A DNA stretch of 64,000 bases. It comes from Pedobacter deserti (GTDB taxonomy: Bacteria; Bacteroidota; Bacteroidia; Sphingobacteriales; Sphingobacteriaceae). The translations under genes and the position numbers were made by a program. This document shows, piece after piece, positions 9,452 through 17,217 of the stretch. The stretch spans positions 2,790,001 to 2,854,000 of the forward strand of contig NZ_JAFMZQ010000001.1 of the NCBI RefSeq assembly GCF_024436415.1. The letters run 5' to 3'. How positions within the stretch are numbered: the first letter of the stretch is position 1; each line of letters begins with the position of its first letter. The notes beneath the pieces are model-generated. The model ran no database searches and had not been told where the DNA came from. It saw nothing but the letters and a program-made list of their open reading frames with translations.

Positions 9452-9622
9452 ACAAAAGCCTTTACGGAACGTAATAACAAGCTGACAAAGGCGTTTGATA
9501 GATAGAAAATAAATCACAATCTCATGTACTGGTACAGAGATTGTATTAAAAGAGAAAACCGTTCATACAGGTTTATATTTGGTTAGAAAAGGGTTGTGTC
9601 TGGATGGAACTACCCTTTTTTT
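9452..9622 (+). ncRNA. candidate structured non-coding RNA, about 170 nt
   Basis: The interval between dgt and the DUF2961 gene has no open frame of note but is highly ordered on the plus strand. After the promoter come: stem gccttt (9458-9463) with aaaggc (9487-9492); a strong hairpin acaatctc (9516-9523) with gagattgt (9537-9544), extended by tgta/taca around loop ctgg; stem aaacc (9556-9560) with ggttt (9570-9574); and a terminator aaaagggt (9587-9594) with accctttt (9612-9619) running into seven T (9616-9622). The order promoter, hairpins, intrinsic terminator is that of an independent small RNA. I do not recognise a known class. Exact ends are inferred. Confidence 0.6.
9587..9622 (+). 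terminator. rho-independent terminator of the ncRNA candidate
   Basis: 8-bp perfect stem aaaagggt/accctttt, extended after one T-T mismatch by gt/ac, followed by T7 at 9616-9622. The T tract is on the plus strand; read from the minus strand the tract is only four T, so it serves the ncRNA better than the convergent DUF2961 gene. Confidence 0.65.
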
Positions 9623-9629
9623 ATTTTAT

Positions 9630-10787
9630 CTAATTTACCTCAAGATCATCTCTCGACGGAAGTTTAGGAAAAGGCGCATGAGGCTCACGCTGATACCAGT
9701 AGGCTACGGTCACAATATCTGATTTTTGCGGCAGATACCGTCCACCGTCACGCCATCCTAAGTCCTGAATAGTTACCTTAAGATCTTTATCAAAACGAAT
9801 AGGATCCATAACATGCCAGCGATACATACCGAAGCGCTGCTGTGAGCGGTAAGTGCCGTCAGGACGGATTACCTGATGAAAGCCCGCATAAGATGTGCTG
9901 AACTCAACATATTTACCGCCTCTGTCAAAATTATAAGAACCACAAAAGTAGTCTTCCGTACCCGTTCCGGCTATCGTCGGATAGGTTTTGTCGCCATCCA
10001 TAAAGAACTTGATCTCCCCTTCACCCCACCAGCCAACATTATTCACACCCAGCCCCATGTAGGTCCCCACATAATGTCCTTTACCCTTTATGCCGTCTAT
10101 AATGGTGTGTACCGAGGTCATGTTGGGGTTACTTCGTCTGTATTGCGCGTGAAAATAAGCCTCGTCTTCACCTACGGTCGTTAAAGTATAGTTCACTTGG
10201 TAATACAGTCGCATCTCGTCGCGCGGATTGATATTTTCGAGCGTAATCCGGCACTTCTTACGGAAAGGCATCTTCCAGTAACAGTTAAATGCACTTCCTG
10301 GATTAACGGTCACCGGCAAAGAGTTTAAAGGAGCGTATTCTCCCCATCCCATTCCAAAAAATGCGCCTACAGGACATTCTACAGACGCTTCCTTTTCGTC
10401 GTCCCAATAAAACCTGAGGATTGAAAACTGCCAGTTGCCTGTAGGGGTCATCCAGATTTGTTGAATAGCTCCGGGACCTTCCATTTCCGCAATGGTGATC
10501 GTTTCTCCACTTTTTACAATAATAAAGGGATTCACTTTCCAGCCTACTCCCAAGTCGCGCGCAGCATTTGCCACATTACGCTGACCCTTCTGCTTCGCAG
10601 GATCAGCCATGGCAGCCTTTCCCTTTTCCCCGGTAAAATTTTCGGGACTTATGGAACGGGTTTTAGCATCAGACAATCTCGACAAACTGCCCAGGTTCAT
10701 GTCAAGTCCGTTGAACTTTTCAGGCGTCTGCCCATCAGCGTGCGATACAGCAAATAATAATGCAGCGCAGGCGACTAACTTTTTCAT
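9630..10787 (-). CDS. DUF2961 / GH172-type glycoside hydrolase, secreted
   Basis: 385 residues with signal peptide (MKKLVACAALLFAVSHADGQ). Motifs 'GPGAIQQIWMTP', 'ILRFYWDDE..ASVECPVGAFFGMGWG', 'WKMPFRKKCRITLEN' and 'GTGTEDYFCGSYNF' are those of DUF2961, now GH172. Characterised relatives act on fructofuranosides or D-arabinofuranosides; the exact substrate here is unknown. Likely periplasmic. Divergent from an FKBP gene with a 20-bp palindrome between them. Confidence 0.9.
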   Translation of the reverse strand: MKKLVACAALLFAVSHADGQTPEKFNGLDMNLGSLSRLSDAKTRSISPENFTGEKGKAAMADPAKQKGQRNVANAARDLGVGWKVNPFIIVKSGETITIAEMEGPGAIQQIWMTPTGNWQFSILRFYWDDEKEASVECPVGAFFGMGWGEYAPLNSLPVTVNPGSAFNCYWKMPFRKKCRITLENINPRDEMRLYYQVNYTLTTVGEDEAYFHAQYRRSNPNMTSVHTIIDGIKGKGHYVGTYMGLGVNNVGWWGEGEIKFFMDGDKTYPTIAGTGTEDYFCGSYNFDRGGKYVEFSTSYAGFHQVIRPDGTYRSQQRFGMYRWHVMDPIRFDKDLKVTIQDLGWRDGGRYLPQKSDIVTVAYWYQREPHAPFPKLPSRDDLEVN

Positions 10788-10802
10788 ATGGTTTTATTTG
10801 GT

Positions 10803-10822
10803 GTTTCGGAATATTCCGAAAC
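10803..10822. promoter_or_regulatory. 20-bp perfect palindrome, candidate operator
   Basis: gtttcggaatattccgaaac is self-complementary over all 20 bases with no loop. It lies in the 73-bp gap between the divergent DUF2961 (start 10787) and FKBP (start 10861) genes, the usual place for a dimeric repressor or activator site. No regulator gene is adjacent. Confidence 0.5.
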
Positions 10823-10860
10823 CAATATAAAAACATTATCCTTAACTTGTATATTTGTAT

Positions 10861-11343
10861 ATGAACTACCTGAAGCACATCCTGATATTGGCCTGCGTGA
10901 TGATCAGCATCGCAGCCTGCAAGAAAGATGAAGTTGAACCCTTCGATGAACTTGCACAGTTTCACATTGATACTACTGCCATAAGAGCCTACGTTAAAGC
11001 CAACAATATTTCCGTTATAAAACAGGAAGATACCGGCATATTTTACCAGGTTACCACGGAAGGAGACGGTGAGGCCATTACACTGAACAGTTCCCTAACG
11101 GCCACCTACACAGGAAAAATATTAAACGGACCAGAGTTTGTAACCACCGGCTCAACACCAGAAACATTCTCTTTAAAGGGTGCTATGCTTGGGTGGCAGG
11201 CCATTCTTCCGCTTGTAAAAAAAGGCAGCACTGTCCGTATGTTCTTGCCATCCTTTTACGGTTACGGACATATTGCAAACGAACGGGTACCGGCAAATTC
11301 GGTGCTTGATTTCGTAGTCAGCATTGCCAAAAACACGAATTAA
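10861..11343 (+). CDS. FKBP-type peptidyl-prolyl isomerase lipoprotein
   Basis: 160 residues with lipobox (SIAAC) giving lipidated Cys20, a linker, and an FKBP domain from about 50: 'TGIFYQVTTEGDGEAITLNS', then 'TATYTGKILNG', 'KGAMLGWQAILPLVKKGSTV' and 'LPSFYGYG', ending 'VPANSVLDFVVSI'. It is predicted to help fold or chaperone envelope proteins. The start is ATG 10861; an upstream in-frame TTG is rejected. FKBP lipoproteins of this size are common in Bacteroidota. Confidence 0.93.
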   Translation: MNYLKHILILACVMISIAACKKDEVEPFDELAQFHIDTTAIRAYVKANNISVIKQEDTGIFYQVTTEGDGEAITLNSSLTATYTGKILNGPEFVTTGSTPETFSLKGAMLGWQAILPLVKKGSTVRMFLPSFYGYGHIANERVPANSVLDFVVSIAKNTN

Positions 11344-11480
11344 GGTTTTCACCGGTAAATAGCGGGTCTTTACCGCCTCTCACTTACTGATGACCTTGTG
11401 TGTATTCCCTCATGCTTACTTTTTCTTCATTTTTGAACCAGAGTTTGAAACAAATTATCTCATTCCAGGTCAAAGAAGAA

Positions 11481-11693
11481 ATGAACACATCGATTTTTAA
11501 GACAAGTTTAACGCATAAGAGGGACATTAAAAAAATAGAGCCTGTTTTTGACATGCTGTTTGGAGAAAAAAACTGGCTCTTTGCTTTTGAAGACAGGCTC
11601 CTAAGCGTGGTATCGTCTATACCATGCGTAGAAGTAGTCAGGTATCTGCTTAAAGAACGCGGCTATAACTGCGAAGAAGTGTCCTTTTACTAA
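11481..11693 (+). CDS. small HMA-like protein without CxxC
   Basis: 70 residues from ATG 11481. The pattern 'FKTSL..KRDIKKIEPVFDMLFGEKNWLFAFEDRLLSV' with '..EVVRYLLKERGYNCEEV' matches the beta-alpha-beta-beta-alpha-beta layout of heavy-metal-associated domains, but the metal-binding CxxC loop is replaced by THKRD, so it probably does not bind copper as CopZ does. A longer reading from 11400 exists but looks like non-coding extension. Ends overlap the sigma-factor gene by 4 bp, tail to tail. Confidence 0.62.
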   Translation: MNTSIFKTSLTHKRDIKKIEPVFDMLFGEKNWLFAFEDRLLSVVSSIPCVEVVRYLLKERGYNCEEVSFY

Positions 11694-12547
11694 ATATATT
11701 CCTTTAGCCGGGTCAGGTTTGCTTTCCGGAGCTGGGAGATTGTGCTCGCGCGTATTTGCCTCACTCTCTCTTTACTTAGATCATTTCTTATGGCCACCTC
11801 TTCAAGCGTCATCGGACCTTCGCCGCCAATACCCATGATTTGCCTGAGAATATTGGCATCCCGCTTCCCAAGCGAAGCTAAAAGCCTCTCGGCTTCAACG
11901 CCAAGCGATGACTTTATCACAAGGTGATCCGCATCCAGCGTATTGGGATCGGCCAGTCCGCCGCCAATATCAAGATCACTATCCTCAGAAACCTTTTCAT
12001 CAAGCGACTTCATATGCCCGTCCTGCCCGAGTGTTTTCGCGATAATATCCGACTCTGTTTCCATCACTTCCGCCAATTCCTCTATCGTCGGCTCGCGTTC
12101 CAGCGATTGCTCAAGGCTAGCAGCATTATGCTTTATTTTATTTATGGTAAGTATCTGGTTCATAGGCAGCCTTATCATCCGCATGTGTTCGGATATTGCC
12201 GAGAGCATCGCCTGCCTGATCCACCAGACTGCATAAGATATAAACTTGAAGCCCTTACTTTCATCAAACATCCTGGCCGCCTTCATTAGACCCAGATTAC
12301 CCTCACTCACCAGGTCACCAAGAGAAAGACCAACGCCCTGGTATTTTTTGGCACAGGAGATAACAAACCTTAGATTGGCCTTAACAAGTTTCTCATATGC
12401 CTGCTCATCACCGAGTTTTATCTTTCTGGAAAGCCTGACCTCTTCATCAGCTGAAATCAGATCTATTTTGTTGATTTCACTTAAGTACCGGTTTAAAGAA
12501 TCGCTGTCCCGGTTTGTAAAAGATTTTTCGATACGTATTTCTCTCAT
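11690..12547 (-). CDS. RpoD-family (group 2) RNA polymerase sigma factor
   Basis: 285 residues, the short length usual for Bacteroidota primary-type sigma factors. Region 1.2/2: LNRYLSEINKIDLISADEE; region 2: 'NLRFVISCAKKYQGVGLSLGDLVSEGNLGLMKAA' and 'GFKFISYAVWWIRQAML'; region 4: 'MTLEEVAIRNDLSKERVRQI'. The region 2.3-2.4 helix is preserved, so it should recognise -7 elements. It differs enough from the canonical form (for example 'AMLSAISEHMRMIRLPMNQ') to suggest a paralogue for alternative conditions rather than the housekeeping RpoD; the true rpoD is not in this window. Confidence 0.9.
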   Translation of the reverse strand: MREIRIEKSFTNRDSDSLNRYLSEINKIDLISADEEVRLSRKIKLGDEQAYEKLVKANLRFVISCAKKYQGVGLSLGDLVSEGNLGLMKAARMFDESKGFKFISYAVWWIRQAMLSAISEHMRMIRLPMNQILTINKIKHNAASLEQSLEREPTIEELAEVMETESDIIAKTLGQDGHMKSLDEKVSEDSDLDIGGGLADPNTLDADHLVIKSSLGVEAERLLASLGKRDANILRQIMGIGGEGPMTLEEVAIRNDLSKERVRQIRASTISQLRKANLTRLKEYI

Positions 12548-12559
12548 CGCCGCGGTCCA

Positions 12560-13666
12560 TTATATAGCCATATTATATTCAGCCTGTATTTTCCCAACAC
12601 CAATTTCTGCTTCAAATTCCTGCATAACCTCTACCAGGAGCGCCACGCTTGATATGGGCAGCGCGTTATACAATGAAGCCCTGAACCCGCCAACGGTCCG
12701 GTAGCCTTTTATACCTACAATACCCCGGCTGGAGGCAAAGGAAAGAAAGGCCGGCTCCAATCCTTCATCATGCATTTTAAAAGTAACGTTCATTCTGGAG
12801 CGATGAGCCGGAGTAGCCAATCCGTAAAAGAGCGCGTTACGATCAATCTCCTGGTACAGCATTGCAGCTTTTTTCTTATTCTGATGCTCAATAGCCGGTA
12901 TCCCACCCTGATCTTTAAGCCATAACAGATTAAGCATCGCCGTATAAATGGAGAAAACAGGAGGGGTATTATACAAACTGTTATGGTCTTTATATACGCG
13001 ATAGTCGCTCATAGCAGGTATGGCCTTATCAATTCTTTCCAGTAGCGCGTTTTTCACGATAACCAACGTCAGCCCCGCCGGACCCATATTTTTCTGTGCG
13101 CCAGCATAGATAAGGTCAAAATCACGTACGTTAATGATCCTGGAAAAAATATCTGACGACATATCGCATATCACAGGAACCTTAGTCTCTGGAAGATGAA
13201 ACATCTCTGTACCCTCAATGGTGTTGTTGGATGTACAATGCAAATATGCCGCATCATGCTTCTCGTCAATATAATCCGGGATGTACGAGTAATCCTTGTC
13301 TGCAGAAGAGGCCACTACCCTTACCTTTCCGAATAAACTGGCTTCTCGGATCGCTTTTTGAGAAAAGTAACCCGTGTCCAGATAGTCGGCACGCAAACCC
13401 GGCTTCAGGAAATTCATCGGAACCATGTTAAACTGCGTACTGGCCCCGCCCTGAAGAAAAAGCACCGAGTAGCTATCGGGAACATGAAGAAGTTCCCTGA
13501 TCAGGAGTTGTGTTTTAAGAATCACCGCCTCAAACTCAGGAGAGCGATGCGAAATTTCCAGGATAGACAGACCCATACCGTTCCAATCCAATACCGCCTG
13601 AGCTGCCCGTTCCGTGACCGACGCCGGTAAAATACAGGGGCCTGCACCAAAATTGTGTTTTTTCAT
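12560..13666 (-). CDS. serC: phosphoserine aminotransferase
   Basis: PLP enzyme of serine biosynthesis (3-phosphohydroxypyruvate to phosphoserine). Starts KKHNFGAGPCILP, then 'LFLQGGASTQFNMVPMN', 'CTSNNTIEGTE' and 'YAGAQKNMGPAGL', where the lysine is the PLP anchor; C-terminal 'VGGFRASLYNA' fits. 368 residues, slightly longer than the common 355-360. Upstream of the RpoD-like gene on the same strand, with 12 bp between them, so likely co-transcribed. A 371-bp region upstream holds no gene. Confidence 0.96.
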   Translation of the reverse strand: MKKHNFGAGPCILPASVTERAAQAVLDWNGMGLSILEISHRSPEFEAVILKTQLLIRELLHVPDSYSVLFLQGGASTQFNMVPMNFLKPGLRADYLDTGYFSQKAIREASLFGKVRVVASSADKDYSYIPDYIDEKHDAAYLHCTSNNTIEGTEMFHLPETKVPVICDMSSDIFSRIINVRDFDLIYAGAQKNMGPAGLTLVIVKNALLERIDKAIPAMSDYRVYKDHNSLYNTPPVFSIYTAMLNLLWLKDQGGIPAIEHQNKKKAAMLYQEIDRNALFYGLATPAHRSRMNVTFKMHDEGLEPAFLSFASSRGIVGIKGYRTVGGFRASLYNALPISSVALLVEVMQEFEAEIGVGKIQAEYNMAI

Positions 13667-14037
13667 GTTTAATAAGTCAGTTGAATAACAGAAACCCAGA
13701 GTTTCCGAGGATAAAGTTCAGAGGTTAAATTATTTATTACTTTATGTCTGTATCATTTTGGTAAAAAAAACGGAATCGAGACCAGAATCACCAATATTAT
13801 TTGGTTAGACACTGTTTAATGCCTGAACGCAGAATTTAATTTTTAGCAAAATAAAAAGCCGCCCTAGATAATGTAAAATATACACTAAGCAATCACAATA
13901 CATATATTTTGAGCAAAACATCAAAATATTAGAATCCAATTGATTTGCAATATAACAGAGCATTTTATACATTTGGGCGTACTGACAGATACAACCAGAC
14001 CTTACTAAAAGAAATACACTAAGCCAAAATCACCAGG
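13667..14037. other. gene-free interval between serC and AsnC gene
   Basis: No open frame with coding character on either strand. It is AT-rich and contains the AsnC-gene promoter (13944-13975). The left part presumably holds the serC promoter on the minus strand, for which I see no clear -33/-7 pair. No terminator or riboswitch recognised. Confidence 0.5.
13944..13975 (+). promoter_or_regulatory. promoter of AsnC-family gene
   Basis: TTTG at 13944-13947, 20-nt spacer, TACATTTG at 13968-13975: both elements match the Bacteroidota consensus. Expected start near 13982, leader about 55 nt to ATG 14038. Confidence 0.7.
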
Positions 14038-14508
14038 ATGCACAACCACAAACTTGATGAAACAGATTTCGACATTTTGCGTCTGGTACAACGCAACGCA
14101 CTTTTATCTTATAAAGAAATAGGTTTTAAGATCAAACGCTCGGCAAACGCCATCTTTGAACGCGTAAAACGACTTAGGGAAGAGGGCTATATCAGATCTA
14201 CCGTGGCTATGGTCGACTACAGCAAACTGGGACCTGTATTCATCGCATTTCCGCACATCAACCTTACGGCCCATTCAGAAGAGGCGATCATCAGCTTTCA
14301 AAAGACTGTTACCGCATATCCCGAGGTCATGGAATGCTATAACTTGACCGGGCACTACGACTTCATGCTTAAAATCATGATGCCAAACATGAACGCCTAC
14401 AATGAGTTTTTAAAAACCAAGGTGGCAAACCTGCCCAACGTTGGCAGTATTCATAGTTTCCTGGTCCTGTCGGAGGTAAAAAAAGAAACCGCCTATCACT
14501 TTCTATAG
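14038..14508 (+). CDS. Lrp/AsnC family transcriptional regulator
   Basis: 156 residues: N-terminal winged helix-turn-helix ('LDETDFDILRLVQRNALLSYKEIGFKIKRSANAIFERVKRLREEGYI') and C-terminal ligand-sensing RAM domain ('YPEVMECYNLTGHYDFMLKI'). Such proteins bind amino acids and form octamers on DNA. Position beside serC suggests amino-acid control, but no site is shown. Its stop is one base from the next gene's stop on the opposite strand. Confidence 0.93.
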   Translation: MHNHKLDETDFDILRLVQRNALLSYKEIGFKIKRSANAIFERVKRLREEGYIRSTVAMVDYSKLGPVFIAFPHINLTAHSEEAIISFQKTVTAYPEVMECYNLTGHYDFMLKIMMPNMNAYNEFLKTKVANLPNVGSIHSFLVLSEVKKETAYHFL

Positions 14509-15432
14509 CTATTTTTTAAACTCAATAACAGCCATTACAGGGAAATGATCCGACGGAAGTTTAGCCTCAAAGGCTTTCAAGCTCAGTTCCCTCGGAAAAT
14601 TCCCCGAAGTATTCACGTCCCCTGCATCAGCCCGCGTAGCCCTGTAGCTATCTGTAAGCACACCATAGCGCTTTACCACCACCTGTTTAGTCAAAAAAAT
14701 GTGGTCGATCCGGCTATTCGTTTTAGAATTTATTTCAAAATGATTGAACGTGCCATTGGTGGCATAGCGGAACAGCGCCGTTTCGTAGGCATCACGCACC
14801 ACATTTGAACCATTCATGATCTCATAGATTTCATTGGTCTGGTCTACATTAAAATCACCGGTCAAAATCACCGTCTCATTGGAAGCAAACTCCCTGATTT
14901 TTGCCATAATGAGCTTTGCACTTTCTCTGCGTGCTTTAATGCCTACATGGTCGAAATGCGTGTTAAAAAAGTAAAATTTGGTTCCCTTTTCAATATGCTG
15001 AAATTCACCCCATGTGCATATTCTTGGCAACGCGGCGTCCCATCCCCTGTTGGGGCTATCCGTTTTTTCCGACAGCCAGAAATTGCCGCTCTGCAACAGC
15101 CTGAACTTTTCCGGTTTATAAAAAATAGCGGCATGCTCGCCCGACTTTTTCCCGTCGTTGCGGCCTACACCGATGTACCTATACTCCTGAAGCTTAACCG
15201 ACAAATCCTCCAGCTGTTCATGAAGTCCCTCCTGTGTACCGAAGATATCGAAGTCATGAAACCGTATCAGATCTGCAACAACAGGCATGCGCTGATCCCA
15301 GCCATTTCCATTTTTGGCATCGCCACTGTTTTTATATCTGATATTAAACGTGGCCACATTCAATTGCTGCGCAAACGAACCGTTCACCGCAAAAACCAAC
15401 CCCAACAAGAAAACTGATACTTTTTTTAGCAT
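14509..15432 (-). CDS. secreted endonuclease/exonuclease/phosphatase-fold enzyme
   Basis: 307 residues from ATG 15432 (MLKKVSVFLLGLVFAVNGSFAQ, a good signal peptide); an in-frame TTG further upstream is not needed. EEP-fold motifs: 'VATFNIRYKN', 'FDIFGTQEG', 'FNTHFDHVG', 'LTGDFNVDQT', 'IDHIF' and 'SDHFPVMA'. All catalytic Asp/His/Asn positions are present, so a metal-dependent phosphodiesterase or phosphatase is expected, outside the cytoplasm; substrate unknown. Typical of Bacteroidota secreted EEP proteins. Confidence 0.9.
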   Translation of the reverse strand: MLKKVSVFLLGLVFAVNGSFAQQLNVATFNIRYKNSGDAKNGNGWDQRMPVVADLIRFHDFDIFGTQEGLHEQLEDLSVKLQEYRYIGVGRNDGKKSGEHAAIFYKPEKFRLLQSGNFWLSEKTDSPNRGWDAALPRICTWGEFQHIEKGTKFYFFNTHFDHVGIKARRESAKLIMAKIREFASNETVILTGDFNVDQTNEIYEIMNGSNVVRDAYETALFRYATNGTFNHFEINSKTNSRIDHIFLTKQVVVKRYGVLTDSYRATRADAGDVNTSGNFPRELSLKAFEAKLPSDHFPVMAVIEFKK

Positions 15433-15448
15433 AGCACAAGATAGTAAA

Positions 15449-16114
15449 TTAATGGGAGCCAACCAGCTCAGCAACAGTCTGATAAGTCAAACCCTCATAA
15501 TTATGTATATAAAGGTCGCATGGAGGAAGTTCCTCCTTGGCATGTGATGTTAACACCCCGACTACTTTCATTCCGGCATTTAGCGCAGCGGATACACCAG
15601 AAAAAGAATCTTCGAACACCACACAATTATCCGGACTTACACCCAGATTCTTCGCCGAAGTTAGATATACCTCCGGGTCTGGTTTATGGCGGCTTACATC
15701 CTCGCTAGCCATAATAGAGCCCAGTTTTTCCCGGATCAGCACCTTACTCAAGATCAGCAACAAATTGGCCATAGGCGCAGAAGTAGCCACCCCTATTTTA
15801 GCGCCATTCCGGTGCAGATCATCCATAAACCCCTCCAATCCCGCTACCGGCTCAACATGAGGCTCGTAAATCTTTCTAAATAAGCTTTCCTTCTCATCCT
15901 CCAACTCAAGCAACTCCTGCCCGCTAATAGGGCGCTTCAGGAAATGACTTAAAATATAACTGTTGCTTTTGCCAAACATATGCTCGGCAAATTCCTCATC
16001 TGTGGGCGACAAATCCCTCAAAGAAAAAAACTCACGGAAGGCAATAGAATGGTAAGGGTTTGTGTGACAGATCACTCCGTCCATATCAAAGATTACAGCT
16101 AGATTTTTATTCAT
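15449..16114 (-). CDS. HAD-superfamily phosphatase, beta-phosphoglucomutase-like
   Basis: 221 residues; motif I FDMDGV (D10, D12), motif II 'GVATSAP', motif III K in 'SRHKPDPEVY', motif IV 'CVVFEDSFSGVSAA'. The alpha-helical cap sits between motif I and II, as in subfamily I phosphatases acting on sugar phosphates. Substrate unknown. The 16-bp gap to the EEP gene and same strand suggest co-transcription. Confidence 0.92.
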   Translation of the reverse strand: MNKNLAVIFDMDGVICHTNPYHSIAFREFFSLRDLSPTDEEFAEHMFGKSNSYILSHFLKRPISGQELLELEDEKESLFRKIYEPHVEPVAGLEGFMDDLHRNGAKIGVATSAPMANLLLILSKVLIREKLGSIMASEDVSRHKPDPEVYLTSAKNLGVSPDNCVVFEDSFSGVSAALNAGMKVVGVLTSHAKEELPPCDLYIHNYEGLTYQTVAELVGSH

Positions 16115-16151
16115 TAAACAAAGATAAGCATGTTTTTTATAATACTTTTTC

Positions 16152-16159
16152 TATATTTG
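16152..16159 (+). promoter_or_regulatory. -7 element of tRNA-Leu gene
   Basis: TATATTTG, a full TAnnTTTG match, 28 bp before the tRNA 5' end. No convincing -33 TTTG at the right spacing. Confidence 0.5.
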
Positions 16160-16187
16160 CGCCCATTAAACCTTATCGTTTAGTCAT

Positions 16188-16271
16188 GCCCGGATGGCGA
16201 AATTGGTAAACGTTGCGGTCTCAGAAGCCGTTGGAGTAATATCCTTGAGAGTTCGAGTCTCTCTTCGGGCA
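16188..16271 (+). tRNA. tRNA-Leu (anticodon CAG)
   Basis: 84 nt with acceptor gcccgga (16188-16194) paired to ttcgggc (16264-16270), discriminator A at 16271, long variable arm of class II type, T-arm gagag/ctctc and anticodon loop ctcagaa. CCA is not encoded directly (sequence continues caaag). Confidence 0.93.
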
Positions 16272-16272
16272 C

Positions 16273-16305
16273 AAAGGGAACAACCCGCAAGTTGTTCCCT
16301 TTTTT
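16273..16305 (+). terminator. terminator after tRNA-Leu
   Basis: Perfect 12-bp stem aaagggaacaac / gttgttcccttt around loop ccgcaa, followed by a run of T (16300-16305). It also separates the tRNA from the convergent aldo/keto reductase gene. Confidence 0.85.
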
Positions 16306-16319
16306 ATTGCATTAAATTT

Positions 16320-17168
16320 CTAAAAATCAACCTCATCCGGATTCAATCCAGACCCGCCTATATACGGGAAAGCATTGATCCTTTGCATATCCTCCTCGCT
16401 GATCGCAAAATCAACTTCAAGGTTTTGCTTTATCCGCTCGGGAGTTACAGATTTAGGCAATGGCAAAGTACCATTCTGCAGGCACCACCGCACACATAAC
16501 TGCGCAACGGATACATCATATTTCGCAGCAATCTCTTTCAAGTCAGCATTGTCAAGCATCCGGCCCGTACCAAGCGGTCCCCAGGCCTCGATCAAAATAT
16601 TATTATCGCGACACAGGGAAACCGTCTCCTCCTGCATTTGTCCAGGATGAAACTCGATCTGGTTTACCATAGGCATAACCTCCGCTTCCGGAATCAATAC
16701 CTCCAAATGGTGTGGCAAAAAGTTGCTTACTCCAATCGCTCTGATCCGCTTTTGCTTATACAACTCTTCAAAAGCCCTCCAGGTCTGCTCGTTCAGTCGG
16801 TGCCAGTTGGCAAACTGCTTTTCATTGGCAGGCCAGTGAATCAGGTAAAGATCAAGATATTCCAAACCAAGATCGGCCAGGGACTTCTCGAAAGCCCATA
16901 TCGTTTTATCATAACCGCGCTCACTGTTCCACAACTTGCTGGTTACAAAAATATCCTTCCGTGCTACACCCGATTCAGCTATTGCCTTTCCTACACTCTG
17001 CTCATTCTGATAAACCGCTGCAGTGTCAATATGCCGGTATCCGTATTCCAATGCTGCTTTCACAGCCGATACCGCAGTTTCGCCATCTGGCGTTTGCCAT
17101 GTTCCAAAGCCTATAGCGGGGATCTCTACCCCGTTCGCCAATGTATATTTTGTGTTTATAGATTCCAT
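16320..17168 (-). CDS. aldo/keto reductase
   Basis: NADPH-dependent oxidoreductase of the AKR superfamily, 282 residues from ATG 17168 (MESINTKYTLANGVEIP); ATG 17189 would add seven residues. Catalytic tetrad visible: D in HIDTAAVY, Y in the same motif, K in TSKLW, H in LIHWP. Cofactor site 'LPLPKSVTPERIKQN' near the end. Reduces carbonyl compounds; specific substrate not predictable. Confidence 0.94.
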   Translation of the reverse strand: MESINTKYTLANGVEIPAIGFGTWQTPDGETAVSAVKAALEYGYRHIDTAAVYQNEQSVGKAIAESGVARKDIFVTSKLWNSERGYDKTIWAFEKSLADLGLEYLDLYLIHWPANEKQFANWHRLNEQTWRAFEELYKQKRIRAIGVSNFLPHHLEVLIPEAEVMPMVNQIEFHPGQMQEETVSLCRDNNILIEAWGPLGTGRMLDNADLKEIAAKYDVSVAQLCVRWCLQNGTLPLPKSVTPERIKQNLEVDFAISEEDMQRINAFPYIGGSGLNPDEVDF

Positions 17169-17217
17169 ACCAGTAATTACATGAACCATTTAAAATTGTT
17201 TGAAGTTTTGGTAAAAG

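Noticed and set aside
10850..10857. TATATTTG before the FKBP start as its promoter
   Set aside because: Only 3 bp before the ATG and no -33 element at the right distance; kept as uncertain, not listed.
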